Notes: a model not told the origin generated them from the letters alone. DNA of 39,257 bases from Phoenicimicrobium sp964438695 (GCA_964438695.1 CAYTKP010000006.1:1-39257); one strand, 5' to 3'; numbered from the stretch's first letter, positions 25,727-35,084 are shown. Translations and numbers: made by a program.

Positions 25727-26932
25727 ATGAAAATCTTAGTAGTAAATAGTGGTAGCTCATCTATAAAATATCAGCTATTTAATATGACCGATGATTCCGT
25801 GTTGGCAAAAGGGTTAGTAGAGAGGATTGGAATTACTAATTCCATCGTTAATCACTATCCATTTAAGAAAGATCCAGTTATTACTCATCAGGATGTTCCT
25901 AATCATAAGGCGGGGATTAAATTAATGATGGATGCCTTACTTCACCCCGATTATGGAGCCATCAAAGATATATCAGAAATATCAGCAGTGGGGCATAGAG
26001 TAGTTCACGGGGGTGAAAAATTTTCCGGATCCGTCTTACTTACTGACGAAGTAATGAATGTTTTAAGAGAGTGTATTGAACTTGCTCCTTTACACAATCC
26101 ACCTAATATTTTAGGTATTGAAGTTTGCAAAGAGTTAATGCCTGGTATACCTCAGGTAGGAGTATTTGATACTGCTTTTCATCAGACTATTCCTGAATAT
26201 GCTTATCTCTATGGAATTCCCTATAAATTTTACCAAAAATATAAAATAAGAAGATATGGATTTCATGGAACTTCTCACAAATATGTAGCACAAAGGGCAG
26301 CTGAAATATTAAAAAAGCCCTTAGAAGAGCTTAAAATAATTACTTGTCACTTAGGAAATGGTTCGAGTATTACTGCAGTTAAAAATGGTATTTCGGTCGA
26401 TACCAGTTTAGGATTTGGAACAGTTTCTGGTATAATTATGGGGACTCGTTGCGGAGATATTGATCCTGCAATTATTCCCTTCTTGATAGATAAAGAACAA
26501 TTGAGTGTTGAAGAGATTAACAGGGTTATTTATAAAAAAAGTGGATTCTTAGGTTTATCTGAAGGAATTTCCAGTGATAAAAGGGACTTAAGAAAGAGGG
26601 CGAATCAAGGTGATAAAAGAGCAATAAGAACTATATCTGTATTTACCTATGGTATAAAAAAATATATAGGAGCCTATGCAGCAGCTATGGGAGGAGTCGA
26701 TGTCGTAGTTTTTACTGCTGGGATTGGAGAAAACTCCGTAGAAACTCGAGCAGAAGTGTGTGGGGGATTAGAATTTTTAGGAATAAAAATTGACCTGGAA
26801 AAAAATAGAGTTCGTGGTCAGGAAGCTATTATAAGTACTAATAATTCAATAGTAAAAGTTATGGTAATTCCTACTAATGAAGAATTAATGATTGCCAAAG
26901 ATACCGCTGAAATATTAAAAAAACTAAAATGA
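25727..26932 (+). CDS. ackA: Acetate kinase
   Basis: Forms ATP and acetate from acetyl phosphate and ADP; many enzymes also accept propionyl phosphate. Seen: the start MKILVVNSGSSSIKYQLF, VGHRVVHGG, FDTAFHQTIP, YGFHGTSHKYV, CHLGNGSSITAV and FTAGIGENS. ATG 25727 gives 401 residues, the usual size; AAAAGGAG at 25706-25713 is rather far (13 bases). It follows korC by 66 bases and may share its transcript. No phosphotransacetylase gene is in the window. Confidence 0.96.
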   Translation: MKILVVNSGSSSIKYQLFNMTDDSVLAKGLVERIGITNSIVNHYPFKKDPVITHQDVPNHKAGIKLMMDALLHPDYGAIKDISEISAVGHRVVHGGEKFSGSVLLTDEVMNVLRECIELAPLHNPPNILGIEVCKELMPGIPQVGVFDTAFHQTIPEYAYLYGIPYKFYQKYKIRRYGFHGTSHKYVAQRAAEILKKPLEELKIITCHLGNGSSITAVKNGISVDTSLGFGTVSGIIMGTRCGDIDPAIIPFLIDKEQLSVEEINRVIYKKSGFLGLSEGISSDKRDLRKRANQGDKRAIRTISVFTYGIKKYIGAYAAAMGGVDVVVFTAGIGENSVETRAEVCGGLEFLGIKIDLEKNRVRGQEAIISTNNSIVKVMVIPTNEELMIAKDTAEILKKLK

Positions 26933-26973
26933 TATATAATGATAAAAATTAAGTTGCGACAAGGGAGATAAAA

Positions 26974-27831
26974 ATGTACCAAATAATTCGTAAAGAAAGA
27001 TTACACCAAACTATTTATTCAATGTGGATAGAAGCCCCTCAGGTAGCCCAATCGGTTCAACCTGGCCAATTCATTATTCTAATGGTCAAGGAAAAAGGGG
27101 AGCGCATCCCTCTGACCGTAGCTGATTTTAACCGAGAAAAGGGGTTAATCCGCATCGTCTTTCAGGTAGTAGGTAAGACTACTGATGAGCTTTCCATCTT
27201 AGAAGAAGGGGATAGACTCTTCTCCTTTATCGGTCCCTTGGGTAAGAAGACGGAGATTGAAGACTATGGGACCGTGGTAACTGTAGGAGGGGGTACCGGC
27301 ATTGCCTGTATCCACCCTATCGCTCGGGCTCTAAAAGAGGCTGGCAATAAGGTCATCTCCATCGTCGGAGCCCGGAGTAAAGACCTAATCATTATGGAAG
27401 AAGAGCTAAAGAGAGCCTCTTCTGAATTGATAGTTACTACTGATGATGGCAGTTATGGACGTAAAGGTTTTGTTACCCAGGTCCTAAAAGAACTCTTAGA
27501 CCAGAACAAAGCAGTAAAGAAGGTCTGGGCTATCGGTCCAGCCATTATGATGAAGGTCACCTGTGAGACTACCAGACCTTATGCGGTAGAGACCATAGTC
27601 AGCCTAAACAGTATTATGGTAGATGGTACCGGGATGTGTGGTTCCTGTCGAGTCACCATCGGGGGAGAGACCAAATTTGTCTGTACTGATGGCCCAGAAT
27701 TTGATGGGCAACTAGTCGACTGGGAAGAATTTATGAACCGTCTTACCCGCTATAAACCTCAGGAAAAAAGATCCTGGGAGATCTATCAAGAACATAATCC
27801 TACCTGTACCTGTGGAAGGAGGCAAGAATAA
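26974..27831 (+). CDS. nfnA: NAD(P)H-ferredoxin oxidoreductase small subunit, NfnA/SudB type
   Basis: 285-residue flavoprotein of the dihydroorotate dehydrogenase electron-transfer/ferredoxin-NADP reductase family. Seen: FAD-binding RIPLTVADFN, the nucleotide motif GGGTGIACIHPIARALK, and a C-terminal [2Fe-2S] set (MCGSCRVTIGG, FVCTDGPEFDG). With NfnB it probably forms the electron-bifurcating complex linking NADH, ferredoxin and NADP+; a sulfide dehydrogenase role (SudB) is the alternative name. Codons are markedly richer in C than in neighbours from about 27030 onward. It overlaps nfnB by one base. Confidence 0.88.
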   Translation: MYQIIRKERLHQTIYSMWIEAPQVAQSVQPGQFIILMVKEKGERIPLTVADFNREKGLIRIVFQVVGKTTDELSILEEGDRLFSFIGPLGKKTEIEDYGTVVTVGGGTGIACIHPIARALKEAGNKVISIVGARSKDLIIMEEELKRASSELIVTTDDGSYGRKGFVTQVLKELLDQNKAVKKVWAIGPAIMMKVTCETTRPYAVETIVSLNSIMVDGTGMCGSCRVTIGGETKFVCTDGPEFDGQLVDWEEFMNRLTRYKPQEKRSWEIYQEHNPTCTCGRRQE

Positions 27832-29261
27832 TGGCCCAGATGATACCAGTAAAAGAAAGGATGAAGAGAGATCAAGTCCCTATGCCTGAACAGGACCCCC
27901 AAGAACGGATCCATAATTTTAGAGAAGTCCCCTTAGGTTACTCTAAAGAACAAGCCATCTATGAAGCCCAGAGATGCTTGCAGTGTAAAGTCCCCAAATG
28001 TAGGCAAGGATGTCCAGCAGAGATCAACATCCCCCAGTTTGTCCAAAAGATTGTGGAGGAGGATTTTAAAGGGGCCTATTTAGAGATCTTAAAGACGGAC
28101 AATCTCCCCGCTATCACTGGTCGGGTATGTCCTCAAGAAGAGCAATGTCAGAAATACTGTATCTTAGGAAGACAGAAAAGACCCATTGCTATTGGCCGAT
28201 TAGAGCGCTTTGTAGCTGACTGGGCCAGAGAGAATGACATCCATGGAGAACTACCTTCTCTTACCCCTAAGGAACAAAAGATTGCCATAGTCGGTTCTGG
28301 ACCAGCTGGTCTTACCTGTGCCGCTGATCTGGCTAAATTAGGCTACCAGGTAACCCTCTTCGAGGCCCTCCACCAGCCCGGAGGGGTTTTGGTCTATGGT
28401 ATCCCCGAGTTTCGACTCCCCAAATCTATAGTAGAATATGAGATAAAAGAGATTGAAAGATTAGGGGTAAAGGTAATTACTGATTTTGTAGTAGGGGCTA
28501 CCCTTAGGGTAGACCAATTAGCTAAAGACTATGATGCCCTCTTCTTAGCCAATGGGGCAGGTGCCCCTCGCTTTATGAATATCCCCGGAGAGAACCTCAA
28601 CGAGGTTTATTCCGCCAATGAGTTTCTTACCCGTTCTAATCTAATGAAGGCTTATGCCTTCCCCGAATACGATACTCCCATTAAGATAGGAAAAAGGGCA
28701 GCTACTATCGGAGCCGGAAATGTGGCTATGGATTCTGCCCGTACGGCCTTAAGATTGGGAGCTGAAAAATCCTATATCGTCTATCGCCGCTCCCGCCAGG
28801 AAGTCCCTGCCCGGGAAGAAGAGGTCTACCATGCGGAAGAAGAAGGGGTAATCTTTAATTTCCTTACCCTCCCCATCAAAATCTTAGGAGATGAGCAAGG
28901 TAAGGTTATCGGAATGGAATGTCTGAAGATGGAATTGGGCGAACCAGATGAATCAGGCAGAAGAAGACCTATCCCCATCTCCGGTTCGAACTTCCTAATC
29001 GAAGTAGATATGGTTATAGATGCCATTGGCACCTCAGCTAATCCCATAGTAGCTCGCAGTGCCAGCGGAGTGAAGACTAATAAGTGGGGTTACTTTATAG
29101 TAGAGGAGAATACCAAAGCCACTACCAGACCAGGGATCTTTGCCGGGGGAGATATTGTTAGGGGTTCGGCTACGGTAATCTCGGCCGTAGGAGATGGTAA
29201 GGTAGCTGCCAGGGCAATTGATGAGTTTTTATCTTCAGGAGGTAGTTTACGGAAGGGATAA
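27831..29261 (+). CDS. nfnB: NAD(P)H-ferredoxin oxidoreductase large subunit, NfnB / glutamate synthase beta-like
   Basis: 476 residues related to the GltD glutamate synthase small subunit. The N-terminal domain has cysteine clusters CLQCKVPKCRQGCP and CPQEEQCQKYC for two [4Fe-4S] centres; then FAD motif VGSGPAGLTCAADLAKLG, NADPH motif IGAGNVAMDSARTALRLG, and C-terminal GIFAGGDIVRGSATVISAVGDG. Pairing with nfnA argues for NfnAB rather than glutamate synthase, since no large GltB subunit adjoins. GC is about 52% in sampled 60-base rows, against about 36% in a sampled korC row. Confidence 0.9.
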   Translation: MAQMIPVKERMKRDQVPMPEQDPQERIHNFREVPLGYSKEQAIYEAQRCLQCKVPKCRQGCPAEINIPQFVQKIVEEDFKGAYLEILKTDNLPAITGRVCPQEEQCQKYCILGRQKRPIAIGRLERFVADWARENDIHGELPSLTPKEQKIAIVGSGPAGLTCAADLAKLGYQVTLFEALHQPGGVLVYGIPEFRLPKSIVEYEIKEIERLGVKVITDFVVGATLRVDQLAKDYDALFLANGAGAPRFMNIPGENLNEVYSANEFLTRSNLMKAYAFPEYDTPIKIGKRAATIGAGNVAMDSARTALRLGAEKSYIVYRRSRQEVPAREEEVYHAEEEGVIFNFLTLPIKILGDEQGKVIGMECLKMELGEPDESGRRRPIPISGSNFLIEVDMVIDAIGTSANPIVARSASGVKTNKWGYFIVEENTKATTRPGIFAGGDIVRGSATVISAVGDGKVAARAIDEFLSSGGSLRKG

Positions 29262-29379
29262 AAAATATTTAAAAAAGAAAGAGAGGGGTGATAAAGTAAA
29301 AATTAGGATATTTAATGTTGGTAAAATTGTATTCTGCTTAAATAAGATTATTAAAAAACATTCAGGAGGATTATAAGAA

Positions 29380-30690
29380 ATGACTAAAGAAATGAACCCA
29401 TTTAAATTAGTACAAGCGCAGTTTGATCAAAATGCAGAAAAATTAGATCTTGATCCAGCTTTACGTGAATTTTTAAGAGAACCGGAAAGGATTATGCAAT
29501 TTACCATTCCAGTAGATATGGATGATGGGACTACCAAAACTTTTATAGGTTTCAGAGTACAACATTCTACTGCTCGTGGGCCAGCTAAAGGTGGTATACG
29601 TTTTGCTAAAGATGAAACTCTTGATATGGTTAAACAATTAGCTATGATGATGGCCTGGAAATGTGCGGTAGTAGATATCCCTTTGGGTGGAGGCAAAGGT
29701 GGAGTAATTGTTGATCCGAGAGAATTATCAGACAGAGAAGTAGAGAGACTTTGTCGTGGATGGGTCAGGAGAGTATTTGATATTGTTGGTCCAGAAATGG
29801 ATGTCCCCGCCCCAGACGTAGCTACTAATCCTCAGGATATGCTCTGGATAATGGATGAATATGATACAATTGCTCGATGTCGAAAACCTGGATTTGTTAC
29901 CGGTAAAGCCGTGGGTGTAGGAGGCTCTCTTGGGCGAACTGAAGCCACCGGTTACGGAGTAGTTTACTGTATCCGTGAGGCCTTGAAAAGATTAAATATT
30001 GATTTTAAGGATGCAACTGCTTCTATCCAGGGTGCAGGTAATGTTGCTCGATATACCTGTGAGAAATTTGTCCAATATGGCGGCAAAGTCGTTGCTATAT
30101 CGTGTTGGGATCCTAAAGATAAAAAGGCCTATACTTATAGTTGCAAAAAGGGGATTGATCCCAAGGACTTACTTGCCCCAGGTACTTTAGATAAGTTTGG
30201 AACTATCGACCCGGAGAAAGCTAAATCATTTGGCTGGCAACAGGAAGACGGGGATGCCTGGTTAAAAAAGGAAGTGACTGTTATTATCCCCGCAGCTTTA
30301 GGTCAGGCGGTTACTCAAGACAATGTAAATGATATTAATTTTGAAACAGTTAAAATCTATGCTGAGGCAGCTAATACCCCCACAACCTTAGAAGCAGATG
30401 AAGTCTTAAAAGAGAAAGGAATATATGTAATCCCTGATTTTCTTTGCAATGCTGGGGGAGTAACTGTTTCTTACTTTGAACAGGTTCAAAATAATATGAA
30501 TTATTATTGGCCAAAAGACGAAGTTCTGGAAAAACTTGACCGTATTATGACTAATGCCTTTAATGCTGTTGCCGATTTAGCTAAAGAGAAGAAATGCTTT
30601 ACTCGTGATGCTGCTTATTTAATTGCCATTCAACGAGTAGCCAGAGCAGTAGAAGGCAGAGGTTGGGTGAAAACTAATTCGCGAGAATAA
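29380..30690 (+). CDS. gdhA: Glutamate dehydrogenase
   Basis: Interconverts glutamate and 2-oxoglutarate plus ammonia with NAD(P). 436 residues; seen: GPAKGGIRFAKDE, the catalytic-lysine loop PLGGGKGG (Lys106), PAPDVATNPQDMLWIMDEY, RTEATGYGVVY and CNAGGVTVSYFEQVQN. The Rossmann domain around IQGAGNVARYTCEKFVQYG binds the cofactor. GGAGG at 29365-29369 precedes the ATG. Its position after nfnAB suggests a link between glutamate oxidation and NADPH/ferredoxin balance. Confidence 0.96.
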   Translation: MTKEMNPFKLVQAQFDQNAEKLDLDPALREFLREPERIMQFTIPVDMDDGTTKTFIGFRVQHSTARGPAKGGIRFAKDETLDMVKQLAMMMAWKCAVVDIPLGGGKGGVIVDPRELSDREVERLCRGWVRRVFDIVGPEMDVPAPDVATNPQDMLWIMDEYDTIARCRKPGFVTGKAVGVGGSLGRTEATGYGVVYCIREALKRLNIDFKDATASIQGAGNVARYTCEKFVQYGGKVVAISCWDPKDKKAYTYSCKKGIDPKDLLAPGTLDKFGTIDPEKAKSFGWQQEDGDAWLKKEVTVIIPAALGQAVTQDNVNDINFETVKIYAEAANTPTTLEADEVLKEKGIYVIPDFLCNAGGVTVSYFEQVQNNMNYYWPKDEVLEKLDRIMTNAFNAVADLAKEKKCFTRDAAYLIAIQRVARAVEGRGWVKTNSRE

Positions 30691-30703
30691 CAGAGAATGA
30701 TTT

Positions 30704-30732
30704 GGGGGCGGATAATAATCGCCCCCCTATAA
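30704..30732 (+). terminator. GC-rich hairpin after gdhA, probable terminator
   Basis: GGGGGCG (30704-30710) pairs with CGCCCCC (30720-30726) across a 9-base loop, 13 bases after the gdhA stop. The following tract (CTATAAAA) is poor in T, so it may be a weak terminator or an RNA-stabilising hairpin. Confidence 0.6.
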
Positions 30733-30736
30733 AATA

Positions 30737-30748
30737 CTATACGCTAAA
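30737..30748 (+). repeat. Spacer word CTATACGCTAAA, copy 1
   Basis: An identical 12-base word occurs at 31806-31817, and TGCTAT follows within a few bases in both places. Confidence 0.45.
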
Positions 30749-30791
30749 CTCTGTATGCTATGTTAATTATTCTGAGAGAAGGTAATTAAAG

Positions 30792-31601
30792 ATGGAAGTA
30801 TTTGCCTTAGTTGGAGAGAGTGGCACAGGTAAAAGTTATAAAGCTTTGTTGGTTGCTCATAAATTTAACATAAACTATATAATAGATGATGGGCTTTTAA
30901 TTAGGAAAGATAAGATTTTAGCCGGCCATTCTGCCAAAAAAGAAAAGAATAGAATTCAGGCTATAAGAACAGCTATTTTTGAGGAACCTTCTCATGCTTA
31001 TGAGGTAAAAGAAAACATAAGAAAAGCCAAGCCAGCTAAGATTTTAGTTATAGGAACTTCAACTAGAATGATTGATAAAATTATTAAAATATTAGAATTA
31101 CCTCCGCCTAAGAGAATTTTTAAAATTGAAGATATTTCATCCAAAAAAGAAATTGAAGAAGCAAAACTTAGCAGATTAAAAGAAGGGAGACATGTCATTC
31201 CTCTCCCTGGGATTGAGGTTCAACGAAAATTTCCTATAAATTTATTAGAGTCTTTAGAAATATTTTATAAACGAAGATATAGCAAAAGAAAAATTGGTGA
31301 AAGAGCAATTGTGAGGCCACCCTTTAGTTATTATGGGAAATTATACATATCAGAAAATGCAATTTTAGATATAATTATCTATATTCTTAAAGATTTTAAA
31401 GAAGTAGTCAAGTTAGGAAAATCTCAAATTAATATAAAAGATGATGGTATCTTAGTAAATCTCAATTTAATACTTTTATATGGCGAAAATATACAACAAG
31501 TTGGTTTAAAAATTCAAAAATGTCTCAAGAAAGAATTAGAATATATAACCGGTATAAATATAATTCTAATAAATATTTTTGTTTATGATTTGAAATATTA
31601 A
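30792..31601 (+). CDS. P-loop NTPase fused to an Asp23/Gls24-like domain
   Basis: 269 residues. The N-terminal half opens with a Walker A motif, ALVGESGTGKSYKALLVA (about residues 5-22), then IIDDGLLI, and a segment with KILVIGTSTRMIDKI; it looks like a nucleotide-binding domain. From about residue 178 (RPPFSYYGKLYISENAILDI) the strand-helix pattern and the repeated hydrophobic strands resemble Asp23/Gls24 (DUF322) proteins, which are envelope-stress associated in Firmicutes. Function is unknown. It stands alone between gdhA and the mutase operon, GAAGGT just before the ATG. Confidence 0.65.
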   Translation: MEVFALVGESGTGKSYKALLVAHKFNINYIIDDGLLIRKDKILAGHSAKKEKNRIQAIRTAIFEEPSHAYEVKENIRKAKPAKILVIGTSTRMIDKIIKILELPPPKRIFKIEDISSKKEIEEAKLSRLKEGRHVIPLPGIEVQRKFPINLLESLEIFYKRRYSKRKIGERAIVRPPFSYYGKLYISENAILDIIIYILKDFKEVVKLGKSQINIKDDGILVNLNLILLYGENIQQVGLKIQKCLKKELEYITGINIILINIFVYDLKY

Positions 31602-31841
31602 AAACAAAATAGCGTAACAAGTAGTATATAACGTAAAGGGCAAAAAAACGTAAAACCAAAGCTTGAAACTTAAAATTAAAAAAATATTATATATTATTTT
31701 GTGAAGAGAGAGAAGAAAGTTATTTAGTTAACCAATTATGGATATAAAATTTTTTTAACCGTTAAACTGGCAAACAGGGTAAGCAGATAACTGTATATTA
31801 AATATCTATACGCTAAATGCTATCTAAGTAGATTTTAAGTT
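31602..31841. other. AT-rich spacer before the mutase operon
   Basis: About 240 bases with no open frame of interest and no recognisable riboswitch; in particular no cobalamin-riboswitch signature although a B12-dependent enzyme follows. The word CTATACGCTAAA recurs at 31806-31817. Confidence 0.5.
31806..31817 (+). repeat. Spacer word CTATACGCTAAA, copy 2
   Basis: Exact repeat of 30737-30748. Confidence 0.45.
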
Positions 31842-31870
31842 TTGAATTTTAATTTTTGTTTTGTTATACT
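31842..31870 (+). promoter_or_regulatory. Promoter of the methylmalonyl-CoA operon
   Basis: TTGAAT (31842-31847), a 17-base spacer and TATACT (31865-31870) just before the mutase gene; the leader would be about 20 bases. Confidence 0.6.
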
Positions 31871-31896
31871 ATACTACATATTTGAGAGGTGAAAAT

Positions 31897-33576
31897 ATGT
31901 TTAATGAAGATGAAATAAAAAAGATTAAAGAGTTAAGGGAACAATGGGAAAATAGTACTGTAAAAAAGACTCTTGAGCGTTTTCCTGAAAGAAAAGAAAA
32001 ATTTGTTACAGGTTCAGGGGAAGAAGTTGACCGGCTCTATGCACCTGATAATCTGGGGGAATTTGATTACTTCAAAGAGTTGAATTTTCCTGGTGAGTAT
32101 CCCTATACTCGTGGAGTTCAACCAACTATGTACCGTGGTCGATTATGGACTATGCGCCAGTACGCTGGCTTTGGTACTGCTGAGGAATCAAATAAACGTT
32201 ATAAATATTTATTAACCCAGGGACAAACAGGATTAAGCATTGCTTTTGATTTGCCCACTCAGATTGGATATGATTCAGATCATCCTATGTCATTAGGTGA
32301 AGTAGGTAAAGTAGGGGTTGCTATAGATTCACTAAAAGATATGGAGACATTATTTGATGGTATTCCTTTAGATAAGGTTAGTACCTCAATGACTATAAAT
32401 GCTCCTGCGGCAATACTTTTAGCTATGTATATTGCAGTTGCAGAAAAGCAGGGGGTATCTCCTGATAAACTCAAAGGAACTATTCAAAATGATATTTTAA
32501 AAGAATATATTGCTAGGGGAACTTATATTTTTCCTCCCTATCCTTCGATGAGATTAATTACCAATATTTTTGAATTTTGCTCTAAAGAAATGCCTAATTG
32601 GAATACCATTAGTATAAGTGGATATCATATACGTGAGGCAGGGGCAACAGCAATTCAAGAAGTAGCTTTTACCTTAGCTAATGGAATAGCTTATGTGGAG
32701 GCTGCAATAAAAATTGGATTAAACGTAGATGATTTTGCCCCACGGTTGTCTTTTTTCTTTAATGCTCATAATGATTTGTTGGAAGAGGTGGCTAAATTTA
32801 GAGCAGCTCGTAAGCTATGGGCGAGAATTATGAAGGAAAGATTTGGAGCCAAGAACAAAAAGTCTCTAATGCTTAGATTTCATACTCAGACAGCTGGGTG
32901 TACTTTAACAGCTCAGCAACCAGATAATAATATTATCAGGGTTACCATACAAGCTTTAGCGGCAGTATTAGGTGGAACTCAATCTTTACATACCAATTCC
33001 CGAGATGAGGCCTTGGCTTTACCGGCTGAAGATTCAGTTAGGATTGCTCTTAGAACTCAACAAATTATTGCTTATGAGAGTGGAGTAACCGAAACGATAG
33101 ATCCTTTAGCTGGGTCTTATTATGTAGAAGTATTAACTAAAAAAATTGAAGAACAAGCCTTAGAATATATAGAAAAAATTGATAAACTGGGTGGCGCTCC
33201 TCGGGCCATCGAGAAAGGTTTTATCCAACAAGAAATCCAGAATAGCGCCTATCAATATCAGAAGGAGATTGAAGAGGGTAAACGAATAGTTGTAGGGGTA
33301 AATAAATTCCAGATTAAAGAAGGAGCGCCCGAAGGTTTACTAAGGGTAGACCCAGAAGTTGGTCGTCGGCAAGTAGAAAAACTAAGGGAATTAAAGGAAT
33401 CTCGGGATAATCAAAAAGTAAAGGAAAGTTTAGGTGCTCTGGAGAGGGCAGCTAAAACAGATATTAATTTAATGCCTTATATTTTAGACTGTGTAAAATC
33501 CTATATTACCTTAGGAGAAATTTGTGACGTGCTGAGAAATGAATTTGGTGAATATAGAGAATCAGTAGAGCTTTAA
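31897..33576 (+). CDS. Methylmalonyl-CoA mutase large (catalytic) subunit
   Basis: Isomerises succinyl-CoA and (R)-methylmalonyl-CoA with adenosylcobalamin. This 559-residue protein is the catalytic TIM-barrel part without the B12 domain, i.e. the split form common in archaea and anaerobic bacteria. Seen: YTRGVQPTMYRGRLWTMRQY, AGFGTAEESN, GLSIAFDLPTQIGYDSDHP, RFHTQTAGCTLTAQQPDNN and the ending TETIDPLAGSYYVE before a helical tail. GAGAGGTG fixes ATG 31897; the frame opens earlier at 31861. Isobutyryl-CoA mutase is an alternative, but epimerase and decarboxylase neighbours favour methylmalonyl-CoA. Confidence 0.93.
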   Translation: MFNEDEIKKIKELREQWENSTVKKTLERFPERKEKFVTGSGEEVDRLYAPDNLGEFDYFKELNFPGEYPYTRGVQPTMYRGRLWTMRQYAGFGTAEESNKRYKYLLTQGQTGLSIAFDLPTQIGYDSDHPMSLGEVGKVGVAIDSLKDMETLFDGIPLDKVSTSMTINAPAAILLAMYIAVAEKQGVSPDKLKGTIQNDILKEYIARGTYIFPPYPSMRLITNIFEFCSKEMPNWNTISISGYHIREAGATAIQEVAFTLANGIAYVEAAIKIGLNVDDFAPRLSFFFNAHNDLLEEVAKFRAARKLWARIMKERFGAKNKKSLMLRFHTQTAGCTLTAQQPDNNIIRVTIQALAAVLGGTQSLHTNSRDEALALPAEDSVRIALRTQQIIAYESGVTETIDPLAGSYYVEVLTKKIEEQALEYIEKIDKLGGAPRAIEKGFIQQEIQNSAYQYQKEIEEGKRIVVGVNKFQIKEGAPEGLLRVDPEVGRRQVEKLRELKESRDNQKVKESLGALERAAKTDINLMPYILDCVKSYITLGEICDVLRNEFGEYRESVEL

Positions 33577-33592
33577 AGGTGGAGGTTAAAAA

Positions 33593-33988
33593 ATGAAGAA
33601 AAAAAAGATAAGAGTATTAGTAGCCAAACCAGGTCTCGATGGTCATGACCGAGGGGCAAAAGTTGTTTCCAGAGCTTTAAGGGATGCTGGAATGGAAGTA
33701 ATCTATACTGGTTTACGTCAGACACCTCAACAGATTGTAGAAACCGCAATTCAGGAAGATGTAAATGTTATAGGATTGAGTATTTTATCAGGAGCCCATA
33801 CACATCTTTTCCCGGAAATAATGAGGCTTTTAAAGGAAAATAAGGTGGAGGATATTATAGTGATTGCGGGGGGAGTAATTCCAAAAGATGATATTCCTGA
33901 ACTTAAAAAAATAGGTATAGCTGAGATATTTACACCTGGGACTGATACGCATGATATAATTGATTTCATTAGGGAAAAAGTAAAATAG
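33593..33988 (+). CDS. Methylmalonyl-CoA mutase small subunit, cobalamin-binding
   Basis: 131-residue B12-binding domain. The DxHxxG motif is LDGHDRGAKV, whose His is the lower cobalt ligand; GLSILSGAH and VIAGGVIP complete the family pattern. It follows the large subunit gene by 16 bases with GGTGGAGG as ribosome binding site. Together they form the holoenzyme. Confidence 0.94.
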   Translation: MKKKKIRVLVAKPGLDGHDRGAKVVSRALRDAGMEVIYTGLRQTPQQIVETAIQEDVNVIGLSILSGAHTHLFPEIMRLLKENKVEDIIVIAGGVIPKDDIPELKKIGIAEIFTPGTDTHDIIDFIREKVK

Positions 33989-34127
33989 CAAAATTCATAT
34001 CTTGTATCTTAATTCTAGCATCTCAAAAGAAAATTAATTCAGATATATAACCTATAAATTTCTTTAATTTTTTTACCTAGATGCTATTCACGAAATACGA
34101 GATAGGAAAAGATAAGGTGTGAACTTA

Positions 34128-35084
34128 ATGGAAATTGTAGAAAAAATAATTAATGGTGATCGTAGAGCAGCTGCTAAATTAATTACTTTAGCAGAAAATG
34201 ATTTTGGTGAAGCAGAAGATATTTTAAAAGAACTTTATAGTTATACTGGAAATGCTTTAGTGATTGGAATAACTGGTCCGCCCGGGGCAGGAAAAAGCAC
34301 AATTACTGATAAACTTACTAAAAGTTTACGAAAACAGGGAAAAAGTGTGGGTATTATAGCAATAGACCCTACTAGTCCATTTACTGGAGGTGCATTATTA
34401 GGGGATAGGATTAGGATGCAAGATTTAAGTACTGATCCGGGTGTGTTTATTAGAAGTATGGGAACTCGAGGACATTTGGGAGGGCTTTCTCAAGTAACTC
34501 AAGCAGCTGTAAAGATTTTAGATGCCCTGGGTAAGGAGGTAATATTTATTGAGACAGTAGGAGTAGGTCAAGCAGAGGTAGATATAGTTAAAGTAGCTGA
34601 CACTGTAGTATTAATTACTATGCCAGGAATGGGAGATGATATCCAGATTATAAAAGCTGGCATAATGGAAATTGGGGATATCTTTGTAGTAAATAAAGCT
34701 GACAAAGAAGGCTGTGAACGATTAATTACTGAAATAGAAATGATGTTAGATCTAAATCAGAATGGCCAATGGCGTCCCCCAGTATTAAAAACCATTGCTA
34801 CAAGTGATTTTGGAATTCAGAAACTTGAGTGTGAGGTCAAACATCACCTGGAATATTTAAAGGAAAGTGGAGAGTTAGAACAAAGGCGCAGAGAAAGTGC
34901 TAAGAAAGAAATTTTCGATCTTATTCAAGAGAAATGGAAAGAAATACTTACTAATTCTATTAGTAATGGCTTTTTAGATGAGATAGCAACAAAGGTAGTA
35001 AATCGTGAGGAGGATCCTTATACTGCTGTAAAAAAATTATCAGATATGTTAATATGTTCTTATACTCAAGGAGGAAATAAATAA
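34128..35084 (+). CDS. meaB: MeaB-type GTPase chaperone of methylmalonyl-CoA mutase
   Basis: G3E-family GTPase that protects and loads the mutase cofactor. 318 residues with Walker A TGPPGAGKST (about 49-58), DPTSPFTGGALLGDRIRM, ETVGVGQAEVDI, and NKAD for guanine specificity. ATG 34128 has AAGGTG (34114-34119) at good distance; an in-frame GTG at 34119 overlaps that site. It overlaps the epimerase gene by one base. Confidence 0.93.
   Translation: MEIVEKIINGDRRAAAKLITLAENDFGEAEDILKELYSYTGNALVIGITGPPGAGKSTITDKLTKSLRKQGKSVGIIAIDPTSPFTGGALLGDRIRMQDLSTDPGVFIRSMGTRGHLGGLSQVTQAAVKILDALGKEVIFIETVGVGQAEVDIVKVADTVVLITMPGMGDDIQIIKAGIMEIGDIFVVNKADKEGCERLITEIEMMLDLNQNGQWRPPVLKTIATSDFGIQKLECEVKHHLEYLKESGELEQRRRESAKKEIFDLIQEKWKEILTNSISNGFLDEIATKVVNREEDPYTAVKKLSDMLICSYTQGGNK

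Noticed and set aside
27831..29261. Glutamate synthase small subunit (GltD)
   Set aside because: No large GltB subunit is nearby, and the one-base overlap with nfnA fits the NfnAB complex.
31602..31896. Cobalamin riboswitch before the B12-dependent mutase
   Set aside because: The spacer is very AT-rich and has no B12-box-like sequence or complex fold.
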